From Pedobacter sp. L105 (GTDB lineage: Bacteria; Bacteroidota; Bacteroidia; Sphingobacteriales; Sphingobacteriaceae): 64,000 nt of DNA. A program made the position numbers and the translations under genes. Where the stretch lies: assembly GCF_009765875.1 (NCBI RefSeq), contig NZ_LMUP01000016.1, positions 66,534-130,533 on the forward strand. Reading direction: 5' to 3'. The stretch's first letter is position 1, and each line of letters starts with the position of its first letter. This document shows, piece after piece, positions 55,554 through 63,311 of this stretch. The notes beneath the pieces were generated by a model. The model made no database searches, was not told where the DNA came from, and saw only the letters and a program-made list of their open reading frames with translations.

Positions 55554-56727
55554 GCACCTTACAGATATAGCCGTACAGACTTATATCCATGACAATTTAA
55601 ATGCAGATACGCATAAAATTGCCATGGCTAAAAGTCCTTTTCCTGAGGTCAGTGGAAAAGAACTGGCCAATCAAATTGCTGCACGAAAGAAAGCTTCAAA
55701 AAAGCTTCCCCATTGGTTTCATACCGACCTAATTTATTATCCTTCACTTTTATCTATAGAACAATGTTCATCAGAAATTACAGCCGCTTATAAAGCCTCG
55801 CTGGTTAATGGTGAAAACTTAATCGATCTTACAGGAGGTTTTGGGGTAGACAGCTATTACTTTTCAAAGCGTTTATCTGCTGTTACACACTGTGAAATCA
55901 GCCAGGAACTAGCTGAAATAGCCAGCTATAATTCAATCCCACTCAAACAAAACCATACCACTTTTATTTGCGGCGACGGAATTGAACTGCTTAAAGAAGA
56001 TGATCAGCATTATGATAATATTTATATAGACCCGGCCAGGAGAAGCAGCGCAGGTAAAGTATTTATGTTGAAGGACTGCACGCCCAATGTAGTGGAACAC
56101 CTGGATGTTTTATTAGCAAAAGCCCACCGTATATTAATTAAAACAGCTCCTTTGCTTGATATCAGTGCAGGATTAAAGGAATTGAAGCAAGTGGCAGCCA
56201 TTCATATTGTAAGTGTAAAAAACGAATGCAAAGAGCTGATATGGATTGTAGAACGAGACTTCAAAGGTAGCACAGCAATCGTATGCACCACATTAAACAA
56301 AACACAAAAACAATTCAGCTTTTTAATTGGGGAGGAAACTTCTGCTGTAATTGAAGCTCAGGTTAGTGAAGGACTTTTTTTGTATGAGCCAGATGTAGCC
56401 TTGTTAAAAAGCGGGGCCTTTAACCTGATTGGTGATAGATACGGACTAAAAAAATTACACCAGCAAACCCAGCTCTATCTTTCGGATCAATTGAATGATA
56501 CTTTTCCGGGCAGGATATTTAAAATTGACCAGGTATTATCTGCCGGGGAGATCAAAAAAGAGAAAAACCTGACAGGGAGTGTAATCGTAAGAAACTATCC
56601 GGACAAAGCAGCGGCATTGGTGGAAAAATATCATGTCAAACCAGATGATACGCAATTTATTATTTTCACGCAAAGCGCAACAGAAGGAAAATTGATTATC
56701 AAAGGAACTATCATCCAGCACTATTAA
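55546..56727 (+). CDS. SAM-dependent methyltransferase with THUMP-like domain
   Basis: A 393-residue protein. LVNGENLIDLTGGFGVDSYY is the SAM-binding motif, and NIYIDPARRSSAGKVFMLKD gives a catalytic DPAR block, as in RNA/DNA methyltransferases. N-terminal and C-terminal parts resemble the THUMP-like family. The TTG start overlaps aspartate kinase by 8 bp; it is preferred over a later ATG because the first 26 residues (KHLTDIAVQTYIHDNLNAD) look like the conserved family N-terminus. The target (rRNA or tRNA) is unknown. Confidence 0.82.
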   Translation: MNKHLTDIAVQTYIHDNLNADTHKIAMAKSPFPEVSGKELANQIAARKKASKKLPHWFHTDLIYYPSLLSIEQCSSEITAAYKASLVNGENLIDLTGGFGVDSYYFSKRLSAVTHCEISQELAEIASYNSIPLKQNHTTFICGDGIELLKEDDQHYDNIYIDPARRSSAGKVFMLKDCTPNVVEHLDVLLAKAHRILIKTAPLLDISAGLKELKQVAAIHIVSVKNECKELIWIVERDFKGSTAIVCTTLNKTQKQFSFLIGEETSAVIEAQVSEGLFLYEPDVALLKSGAFNLIGDRYGLKKLHQQTQLYLSDQLNDTFPGRIFKIDQVLSAGEIKKEKNLTGSVIVRNYPDKAAALVEKYHVKPDDTQFIIFTQSATEGKLIIKGTIIQHY

Positions 56728-56730
56728 AAT

Positions 56731-56759
56731 ATAAAGCCTCCCTTTAAAGGAGGCTTTAT
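56731..56759. terminator. Hairpin between convergent methyltransferase and cold shock genes
   Basis: ATAAAGCCTCC (56731-56741) pairs with GGAGGCTTTAT (56749-56759), 7-base loop. It lies 4 bp after the methyltransferase stop and 25 bp from the end of the cold shock gene, so it may serve both. Confidence 0.7.
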
Positions 56760-56784
56760 GTGATGAAGCAGTTCATGACAAGCT

Positions 56785-56982
56785 TTACGCTTTTTTTACT
56801 TTTACCGCCTGCAAACCTTTTTTGCCTTCAGCTATTTCAAACTCTACAGCATCATTCTCCTGTAGACTATCAATGCCTCCAATAACGTCCTTAAAGTGAA
56901 CAAAGATATCTTTGCCGCCTTCATAGACAATAAACCCATAACCCTTCTGCGTATTAAACCACTTTACTTTTCCGGTATTCAT
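56785..56982 (-). CDS. Cold shock domain protein
   Basis: A 65-residue single cold shock domain. RNP1 reads KGYGFI at residues 13-18 and RNP2 is DIFVHF at 25-30; the aromatic Tyr in RNP1 replaces the usual Phe. It binds single-stranded RNA/DNA as an RNA chaperone. An 80-bp gap separates it from the peroxiredoxin gene upstream, and it probably has its own promoter there. Confidence 0.93.
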   Translation of the reverse strand: MNTGKVKWFNTQKGYGFIVYEGGKDIFVHFKDVIGGIDSLQENDAVEFEIAEGKKGLQAVKVKKA

Positions 56983-57062
56983 AATATTCCAATGTATAAA
57001 TTAATATTTCTTCAAAGTTCTCAGTTATATCAAACTTAAAGAAAATCAATTAGTTTTTAAAA

Positions 57063-57698
57063 TTATTTGTTCGGTTGTGGCGTGGTTCTTAGGTAAGGTT
57101 TGATAACTTTATGTCCTTTAGGGAATTTAGCATCAATATCTTCGGTTTTAATGCTGTTCATAACAATTACATCCTCACCGTCTTTCCAATCCGCCGGGGT
57201 TGCAACGCTATATTTAGCGGTCAACTGAAGTGAATCAATCACCCTTAACACTTCTGTAAAGTTCCTGCCTGTTGAAGCCGGATAAACAATCATTAATTTA
57301 ACTTTTTTGTCCGGCGAAATCACAAATAACGATCTTACAGTCATTGTTTCAGAAGCATTTGGATGGATCATATCATACAGATCAGCTACTTTTTTATCCT
57401 CATCAGCAATGATTGGAAATTCTACTGAAGTATCCTGCGTTTCATTGATATCATTTATCCATGATTTATGCGATTCAACGGAATCAACACTTAAGGCAAT
57501 TACTTTTACATTCCTTTTCTCAAACTCTCCCTTAAGCGACGCCGTACGTCCAAGTTCTGTTGTACAAACAGGTGTATAATCTGCCGGATGTGAAAAAATC
57601 ACTCCCCAGCTGTCACCAAGGAATTCGTAAAAATCAATTTCTCCTATTGAAGTTTTAGCTTTAAAATTTGGAGCTACGTCCCCTATTCTGATACTCAT
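57063..57698 (-). CDS. 1-Cys peroxiredoxin (Prx6 subfamily)
   Basis: A 211-residue peroxiredoxin. The peroxidatic Cys45 is in HPADYTPVCTTELG, and the long C-terminal dimerisation arm (residues about 165-211) with PADWKDGEDVIV marks the Prx6 type. There is no resolving Cys. It reduces peroxides in the cytoplasm. Confidence 0.95.
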   Translation of the reverse strand: MSIRIGDVAPNFKAKTSIGEIDFYEFLGDSWGVIFSHPADYTPVCTTELGRTASLKGEFEKRNVKVIALSVDSVESHKSWINDINETQDTSVEFPIIADEDKKVADLYDMIHPNASETMTVRSLFVISPDKKVKLMIVYPASTGRNFTEVLRVIDSLQLTAKYSVATPADWKDGEDVIVMNSIKTEDIDAKFPKGHKVIKPYLRTTPQPNK

Positions 57699-57794
57699 AT
57701 TAATATGTATTAGTTTTTAAATTAATGCTAATGAAAAGTTGAATACAATCCTCTCATTAAAATCACTACTAATATAATAGATATTTCATTCTTC

Positions 57795-58715
57795 TCAAAT
57801 AAACAATGAAGGTTGCAGTCTGATTTCAGGAATTTGACTTCCCAATGTCTTGTTAAAGCTTTCCACGGCATGTATGGCCAGCCTGACAGACTCTCTTTCA
57901 TCAGTCTGATGTACAAAAAAGTAAATCTTTTTTAGTCCCCTCTCCTGCCATGAAAAGAGCCGATCTGCCCATTCATCAATCCTGGCAAAATCACTTTCCC
58001 TGTGTGCGGCACCGTTACCAATAAACCTGATAAACACTTCATCAATTGTCACTTCCATATGAAGGACATCCCTTCTACCGCTTACGTCTGTAATCACAGC
58101 TCCTTTATTCAGCTGCGAAAACAGTTGAAATACTCCCTTTCGGATCGCAGGATCTGAAAACCATTCTTCATTGCGAAGTTCAACAAAAACGTTAAGGTCT
58201 TGAGGAAGGGATTTCAGAAAGGCTCTTAGCTCAGGTAAATTGTTCGGCCCGAAGCTATCGCTCATTTGCAAAAAACAGGGCCCCAGGTTACCTTCAAATT
58301 CAATTACAGATGTCAAAAAATCATCCGTAGCCCTTTCCGCTCCTTTCAGCCGTTTATAGTGACTAACCGATTCCGGGAATTTGGGACAAAATAGAAAACC
58401 ATTTTTAGCAGAAGCTGTAACCTGTTTCTTCCACTTGCGCGCAGTTTCAACCGTCGGGATTTTATAATAGGCAGCATTCAGTTCGATAGAATTAAAATGC
58501 TTGGCATATTCTTCCAGAAAATCTGCAGGTTTGGTTTTTGGAGGGTAAAGAAAACCTACCCATTCCGGCAGTCCCCATTTAGCACAGCCAACGGAAATAG
58601 CTGCTTTAGCGCCAGATTCTTTGCCATTTAACACTTTTACTGTCTGCAGCCCGTCTTTGGGTAGGATAAAATTTACAGACTGAACTTCTTCCGAAGGTAT
58701 TTTTCCAAATTCCAT
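57795..58715 (-). CDS. DUF72 (YecE-like) family protein
   Basis: A 306-residue TIM-barrel-type protein. ISVGCAKWGLPEWVGFLYP is the DUF72 opening, followed by HFNSIELNAAYYKIPT and VFVELRNEEWFS. Its biochemical role is not established. It stands alone on the minus strand, 96 bp before the peroxiredoxin gene. Confidence 0.9.
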   Translation of the reverse strand: MEFGKIPSEEVQSVNFILPKDGLQTVKVLNGKESGAKAAISVGCAKWGLPEWVGFLYPPKTKPADFLEEYAKHFNSIELNAAYYKIPTVETARKWKKQVTASAKNGFLFCPKFPESVSHYKRLKGAERATDDFLTSVIEFEGNLGPCFLQMSDSFGPNNLPELRAFLKSLPQDLNVFVELRNEEWFSDPAIRKGVFQLFSQLNKGAVITDVSGRRDVLHMEVTIDEVFIRFIGNGAAHRESDFARIDEWADRLFSWQERGLKKIYFFVHQTDERESVRLAIHAVESFNKTLGSQIPEIRLQPSLFI

Positions 58716-58754
58716 AATTAAATATGATTAATAAATCTGCATCGGCTTATAAAA

Positions 58755-58940
58755 TTATGATTCAGCTGATGCGAGCCTTATCATCGTTAAAACAATATAT
58801 AGTGATGAAACCGTGATCAGTATATCGCTTAAAAGCTTTAATGAACTGAGCTTTGCGAGCTCTTGAATGCAAATAAAAGCAATAAGAGCTAATGAAAAAT
58901 ATGCTAATGACAGTTTCATAAGCTTTAAAAGCAAATACAT
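58755..58940 (-). CDS. Small membrane protein, hypothetical (61 residues)
   Basis: The frame predicts two hydrophobic helices (SLAYFSLALIAFICIQ, and LSDILITVSSLYIVLTMI) separated by a short charged loop. No family was recognised. The start may be the methionine at residue 8 (MKLSLAYF). An 11-bp inverted repeat lies about 95 bp upstream. Being short and with no coupled neighbours, it could be spurious. Confidence 0.35.
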   Translation of the reverse strand: MYLLLKLMKLSLAYFSLALIAFICIQELAKLSSLKLLSDILITVSSLYIVLTMIRLASAES

Positions 58941-59033
58941 TCTAATGAAAACCTCAAATAAATGTTTTTGTTTCCTCCATAAAAAAAGCTGAAACTAAAT
59001 AAATCCGTCAGTTCCACTTTATTTTACGAGACA

Positions 59034-59058
59034 ATATTACTAATAAAATTAGTAATAT
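59034..59058. repeat. 11-bp inverted repeat with 3-base loop
   Basis: ATATTACTAAT (59034-59044) and ATTAGTAATAT (59048-59058) are exact reverse complements. It lies between the protease operon terminator and the small membrane ORF, in non-coding AT-rich DNA, and could be an operator. Confidence 0.45.
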
Positions 59059-59090
59059 AAAATTATTATCTATTCCTCCCGGCTCTAAAA

Positions 59091-59122
59091 CAAAAAACCC
59101 CGGAACATTATATTCCGGGGTT
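59091..59122 (-). terminator. Terminator of the sigma/protease operon
   Basis: AACCCCGGAA (59096-59105) pairs with TTCCGGGGTT (59113-59122) and, on the minus strand, the stem is followed by a T-run and GTTTT. It begins 20 bp after the protease stop. Confidence 0.85.
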
Positions 59123-59141
59123 CTAAAAAAATAAAGAGAAC

Positions 59142-60236
59142 TTAATTATACACTTTGATCATGTAGACATAATTTTCAATCTTATCTATTTGTTTGGTTC
59201 TGTTTAAACCCTGCAAGGGATTCTTTTTAGCGAACACCACTTTCTTACCCAATGAATCCTGAGGAATCGCATTTAAGGCGTCCATGATATATCTTGATTT
59301 AATCGCAAAGGTAGCACCATCAACCTGATTCTCTTTAGCAGTGATCACCCCAATGATATTACCATAATTATCCAGCAATGGTCCTCCGCTATTTCCCGGA
59401 TTAATTGGAATGGATACCTGATATTGGGTAGTATCTCCGGCGTGTCCTGTTTTTGAACTGATATAACCTTCACCTAAAACAGCATCATCTTTTGGATAAC
59501 CCAGGGTGTAAACATTTTCTCCCATTCCAAGATTATTATCTTTCAGTTTGTAAGGAAGGTTAGCAAGTGGGGTAAAAGCCTCATCTGTAATTTTCAAAAT
59601 GGCGATATCATACTGCTGATCGCGGTAAACTACCTTAGCCTGGAATGATTCACCTTTATTATTTTGTACATATACAGAATCTGCATCCCTAATCACGTGA
59701 AAATTTGTACACAGGTACCCATTTGCCGTCAGTGCGAACCCTGTACCGCCGAATTTGGCATTTTTAATCGGCCCCAGCTCTTCTTTAGAGTTGGAATTAA
59801 TTGTCCTGACCAATTTATTCTGGTTATTCTTAATGTTGGTGATCTCCCGGCGCATTACTTCATAAGTACCATTCTGAAAAGTACTATGCTGTATAGAATA
59901 GATAGAAGATAGCGTAAGTAAAAGGAAGGCAGCTGCAACAGCAAAGGCCGACTTATTTTTACGCCAAAGCTTAACCACATATGACGTGCGGGGTTTCAGT
60001 TGCTCACTTAAAGATGCTACATCCAATTGCAGATGTGCCCTTTCCATTTGTTGCTGCAGAGAAAGTCTGTCACCATACTGCTTTAAAGAATCCAGAAAAG
60101 CTTTTTGGGTAACTACTTTATGATCAATTAAAGGATCATTGATACGTAATTGCTCTAAGGCTTCTGCTTCAGCAGCAGACAGCCTGCCCTGCAGGTAATC
60201 ATCAATAATAACATCCAATTCAATATCGTTCTTCAT
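59142..60236 (-). CDS. Trypsin-like serine protease with anti-sigma-like N-terminus and one membrane helix
   Basis: From the ATG at 60236 (364 residues). An earlier start at 60281 would overlap the sigma gene by 40 bp. Residues 1-80 are a cytoplasmic part with DDYLQGRLSAAEAEALEQLR, like the N-terminus of Bacteroidetes anti-sigma factors. One helix spans about 97-115 (SAFAVAAAFLLLTLSSIY). The periplasmic part is a trypsin-like (DegP/S1C-type) protease with His180 (NFHVIRDAD), Asp210 (YDIAILKI) and Ser283 (PGNSGGPLL). No PDZ domain is visible. It follows the sigma gene by 5 bp, so it is probably the anti-sigma partner with a built-in protease. Confidence 0.85.
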   Translation of the reverse strand: MKNDIELDVIIDDYLQGRLSAAEAEALEQLRINDPLIDHKVVTQKAFLDSLKQYGDRLSLQQQMERAHLQLDVASLSEQLKPRTSYVVKLWRKNKSAFAVAAAFLLLTLSSIYSIQHSTFQNGTYEVMRREITNIKNNQNKLVRTINSNSKEELGPIKNAKFGGTGFALTANGYLCTNFHVIRDADSVYVQNNKGESFQAKVVYRDQQYDIAILKITDEAFTPLANLPYKLKDNNLGMGENVYTLGYPKDDAVLGEGYISSKTGHAGDTTQYQVSIPINPGNSGGPLLDNYGNIIGVITAKENQVDGATFAIKSRYIMDALNAIPQDSLGKKVVFAKKNPLQGLNRTKQIDKIENYVYMIKVYN

Positions 60237-60241
60237 TTTAT

Positions 60242-60808
60242 CTAAGATTGAAAAAATAACTTTTTTAATCTCTGCAGACATTTATATTTCTGGGTTTTGG
60301 CGTTGTCTGTATTGGTATAGCCAAACTTCTCACAAATATCCTGCATGGAGAGATTATTTATATAAAAATCCTGAATAATAGTCTTGCAGGGTTCTCCAAG
60401 ATTCAGCAATGCCGAACCCATTTTTTCAAACTGGAGATCTTTCTCTTCGTGTTGTTCTATATCTACATCTACAGCAACCACATCTTCAAAATCGGCCAGG
60501 TTACTGGTTTTTTTGCTTTGTTGCGAAAGCCTCTTCAACCAAATACGCCGGCAAACTGAGTAGATGAATGTTTTTAATTTACTGCTTAACTCGAAATTTC
60601 CACTCTTAATTTTGTTATATAAAATAATAATTGACTCCTGATATACATCTTTTGCATCATCCTCATCACCGTTATTATTTAATATAAACTGCAATATCAT
60701 CGGGAAATACCCAATGTATAGCCTGTTTAGAGCATCTTCCGAGTTATTTAGTATTCCTAAAACAACCTCTCTATCTGTTGGAACTGAATCGCTTAACTTA
60801 TTACTCAC
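60242..60808 (-). CDS. ECF-type RNA polymerase sigma factor
   Basis: About 188 residues from a GTG start at 60808 (TTG at 60811 is also possible; an ATG further up is followed at once by a stop). Region 2 reads ALNRLYIGYFPMILQFILN and DDAKDVYQESIIILYNKI; region 4 reads FYINNLSMQDICEKFGYTN, a helix-turn-helix. Its direct partner gene is the membrane-anchored protease downstream. The promoter region carries repeats of GGGTTAC, which may be its own recognition sites. Confidence 0.9.
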   Translation of the reverse strand: MSNKLSDSVPTDREVVLGILNNSEDALNRLYIGYFPMILQFILNNNGDEDDAKDVYQESIIILYNKIKSGNFELSSKLKTFIYSVCRRIWLKRLSQQSKKTSNLADFEDVVAVDVDIEQHEEKDLQFEKMGSALLNLGEPCKTIIQDFYINNLSMQDICEKFGYTNTDNAKTQKYKCLQRLKKLFFQS

Positions 60809-60832
60809 CAATTAATACATTTATACGTGAAT

Positions 60833-60905
60833 GGTAACCCAATATTAGACAAAAAAATATTCTTTATGTTTTTTTTAAATTGTTGGGTTACCTTTTATGG
60901 GTTAC
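60833..60905. promoter_or_regulatory. Repeated GGGTTACC motifs in the divergent sigma/lipoprotein gap
   Basis: GGTAACCCAA (60833-60842) and TTGGGTTACC (60883-60892) form a perfect 10-bp inverted repeat, and GGGTTAC recurs at 60899-60905. They lie between the ECF sigma gene and a small lipoprotein gene transcribed the other way. GTAACC resembles the AAC-containing -35 element of ECF promoters, so self-recognition or an operator are candidate roles. No matching -10 was assigned. Confidence 0.5.
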
Positions 60906-60950
60906 GGTATTAATCATTAAAATTAATTAATTATTTTAAATAGTATTCAA

Positions 60951-61175
60951 ATGAAAAACTTATTCAAATTCGGCTTTTTAGCTTTAGCAATCTCTTTATC
61001 AGTAGCAGCTTGTAACTCTGAGAAAAAAGCTTCAACTACAGATACTACTGTAACTGATTCTTCTACTGTTGTTACTGATGTTGATACTGCAGTTAAAGAT
61101 TCTACAGTAAAAGATACAGCTGTTAAAACTACAACTACTGAAGTTAAAAAAGATACAGTAGCTAAAAAGAAATAA
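60951..61175 (+). CDS. Small Thr/Val/Lys-rich lipoprotein
   Basis: 74 residues with a lipoprotein signal (FLALAISLSVAACN, Cys21) and then a low-complexity stretch of Thr, Asp, Val and Lys (DTAVKDSTVKDTAV). No known domain. It is divergent from the ECF sigma operon and separated by the repeated GGGTTAC sites, so it may be a target of that sigma factor. A strong terminator follows. Confidence 0.75.
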   Translation: MKNLFKFGFLALAISLSVAACNSEKKASTTDTTVTDSSTVVTDVDTAVKDSTVKDTAVKTTTTEVKKDTVAKKK

Positions 61176-61192
61176 TCTAATAAACTCTTATA

Positions 61193-61226
61193 AAAGGCTT
61201 TGGATCATTCCAAAGCCTTTTTTTTG
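61193..61226 (+). terminator. Terminator of the small lipoprotein gene
   Basis: AAAGGCTTTGGA (61193-61204) pairs with TCCAAAGCCTTT (61209-61220), tetraloop TCAT, followed by a T-run. Confidence 0.9.
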
Positions 61227-61240
61227 TGCCTGTATTTTGA

Positions 61241-61248
61241 TACATTTG
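61241..61248 (+). promoter_or_regulatory. Predicted -7 promoter element (TACATTTG) of purB
   Basis: An exact TAnnTTTG ends 21 bp before the purB ATG, giving a short leader. Confidence 0.55.
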
Positions 61249-61269
61249 CCGTTTGCTAAATACTGACAC

Positions 61270-62616
61270 ATGAACTTATCTCCTCTACAGGCTATATCAC
61301 CAGTCGACGGCCGTTATAGAAACACCACACAAAATCTTTCAAAGTACTTTTCTGAATTTGCACTGATCAAATACAGGGTGTACGTTGAAATTGAATATTT
61401 CATCGCTTTATGTGAAACCGGGCTGGCAGGACTGGCTCAATTTGATAAAACTAACTATACACATCTTCGTGCAATATTTGAAGGTTTCAGTGAGGAAGAT
61501 GCCCAGGAAATTAAAGACACTGAGAAAGTAACCAATCACGATGTAAAAGCGGTTGAATACTTTATCAAAAAAAGATTCGACAATTTAGGTTTGCAGGATT
61601 TCAAAGAGTTTATCCACTTCGGACTGACTTCTCAGGATATTAACAACACAGCCATTCCTTATACATTTAAACTAGCTTTAAATGAAACATATTACCCCGG
61701 GATCAGTGAGCTGATCACCAAATTACAGGAACTCGCTGCTGAATGGAAAGATATTCCTCTTCTGGCGCATACGCATGGCCAGCCGGCCTCTCCCACTAAA
61801 TTAGGCAAGGAATTTCTGGTATTTGCTGAAAGACTGGAAATACAGCTGAATAACCTGGTCAGTATTCCTAACAGTGCTAAATTTGGCGGAGCGACAGGGA
61901 ATTTTAATGCCCATCATATTGCTTATCCGGGTATAAACTGGGTAGATTTCTCTAATAATTTCGTTAACAACACTTTAGGATTAAGCCGCGCGCAGCATAC
62001 CACACAAATTGAACATTACGATCAGTTTGCAGCGCAATGCGATGCTTTGAAAAGGATCAATACCATCATCATTGATCTGGACAGGGACATCTGGGCTTAT
62101 ATCTCCAAAAACTACTTTAAACAAAAAATTAAAGAAGGAGAAGTTGGATCTTCTGCAATGCCACACAAAGTAAATCCTATCGATTTTGAAAATGCTGAAG
62201 GCAATGCTGGCATAGCTAATGCTTTATTTGAATTTTTTGCAGCAAAACTACCTATATCACGTTTGCAGAGAGACTTAACAGATTCTACGGTATTAAGAAA
62301 CGTGGGTGTACCTATGGCTCATACGATTATCTCTATCTCGTCTACTTTAAAAGGTCTTAACAAGCTGTTGTTAAACAATGAAGTGATCCAGGCCGACCTG
62401 GAAAATAATTGGGCAGTAGTTGCTGAAGCGATACAAACCGTATTGAGAAGAGAAGCTTATCCTAACCCTTATGAGGCACTAAAAGATCTTACCCGTACCA
62501 ATGCCAAGATTACTGCACACACTATGGCAGCATTTATTGATGGTTTACAGATTGACGAAGATTTAAAGCTTGAATTGAAACAAATCACCCCTTTTAACTA
62601 CACAGGTGTGTTTTAA
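61270..62616 (+). CDS. purB: Adenylosuccinate lyase
   Basis: A 448-residue fumarase/aspartase-superfamily enzyme. The signature GSSAMPHKVNPIDFEN and the TSQDINNTA and HTHGQPASPTKLGKE blocks are diagnostic of PurB. It acts twice in purine synthesis, releasing fumarate from SAICAR and from adenylosuccinate. It appears to be a single-gene unit with its own promoter. Confidence 0.97.
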   Translation: MNLSPLQAISPVDGRYRNTTQNLSKYFSEFALIKYRVYVEIEYFIALCETGLAGLAQFDKTNYTHLRAIFEGFSEEDAQEIKDTEKVTNHDVKAVEYFIKKRFDNLGLQDFKEFIHFGLTSQDINNTAIPYTFKLALNETYYPGISELITKLQELAAEWKDIPLLAHTHGQPASPTKLGKEFLVFAERLEIQLNNLVSIPNSAKFGGATGNFNAHHIAYPGINWVDFSNNFVNNTLGLSRAQHTTQIEHYDQFAAQCDALKRINTIIIDLDRDIWAYISKNYFKQKIKEGEVGSSAMPHKVNPIDFENAEGNAGIANALFEFFAAKLPISRLQRDLTDSTVLRNVGVPMAHTIISISSTLKGLNKLLLNNEVIQADLENNWAVVAEAIQTVLRREAYPNPYEALKDLTRTNAKITAHTMAAFIDGLQIDEDLKLELKQITPFNYTGVF

Positions 62617-62669
62617 TATATAATGACCTAAAACAGACACCGATATCTGGATTTGAATTACGAATTATT

Positions 62670-62677
62670 TATTTTTG
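62670..62677 (+). promoter_or_regulatory. Predicted -7 promoter element (TATTTTTG) of the NifU-like gene
   Basis: An exact TAnnTTTG ends 16 bp before the ATG; a TTTG lies 14 bp upstream, closer than the usual -33 spacing. Confidence 0.5.
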
Positions 62678-62693
62678 TAAGAAAAAAGAGACC

Positions 62694-63245
62694 ATGACTA
62701 TTAACGTATATACAGAAGAAACCCCGAATCCTGCCACTATGAAGTTTATGGTTAATAAGCTTCTGATCAATGGCAGTGAAGATTTCGCCACAAAAGAAAG
62801 TGCTGAGCACTCTCCTTTTGCCAAAGAATTATTCAAGTTTAATTTTGTTAGCGGAGTCTTCTTTGCAAGTAACTTTGTGACTGTCACTAAGACTGAAGAT
62901 GCGGAATGGGCAGATATCAAACCTATTTTAAAAGAATTTGTAAAAGGTGCTGTAGAATCAGAATATAAAATTAAAGAAGCTGTTGCTGAAGATGCACCGG
63001 ATTTTGAAGGGTCTGAACTGGAAATCAAGATTCAGCAAATCCTGCATGACTACGTTCGTCCGGCTGTAGAACAGGATGGTGGTGCTATCAGTTATAAATC
63101 TTTTGATGAAGGCGTGGTTACCGTTGAACTTCGCGGTTCATGCAGCGGATGCCCTTCTTCTACCATCACTTTAAAATCTGGTATCCAGAATTTATTACAG
63201 CGTATGGTTCCGGAAGTAAAAGAAGTAGTTTCTAACGCTTTATAA
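62694..63245 (+). CDS. NifU-family iron-sulfur scaffold (Nfu type)
   Basis: 183 residues: an Nfu N-terminal domain (YTEETPNPATMKFMVNKLL) and a C-terminal NifU domain with Cys150 and Cys153 in CSGCPSS. It carries and delivers Fe-S clusters to apo-proteins. No other Fe-S assembly genes are adjacent. Confidence 0.95.
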   Translation: MTINVYTEETPNPATMKFMVNKLLINGSEDFATKESAEHSPFAKELFKFNFVSGVFFASNFVTVTKTEDAEWADIKPILKEFVKGAVESEYKIKEAVAEDAPDFEGSELEIKIQQILHDYVRPAVEQDGGAISYKSFDEGVVTVELRGSCSGCPSSTITLKSGIQNLLQRMVPEVKEVVSNAL

Positions 63246-63260
63246 AAACAGAATAACACA

Positions 63261-63298
63261 AAAAAAACGCTTCGTGATCAGTCACGAAGCGTTTTTTT
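63261..63298. terminator. Bidirectional terminator between the NifU-like gene and lgt
   Basis: A perfect 17-bp stem (63261-63277 with 63282-63298), tetraloop TCAG, with A7 and T7 at the ends, between convergent genes. Confidence 0.93.
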
Positions 63299-63311
63299 TA
63301 TATCCATATTT

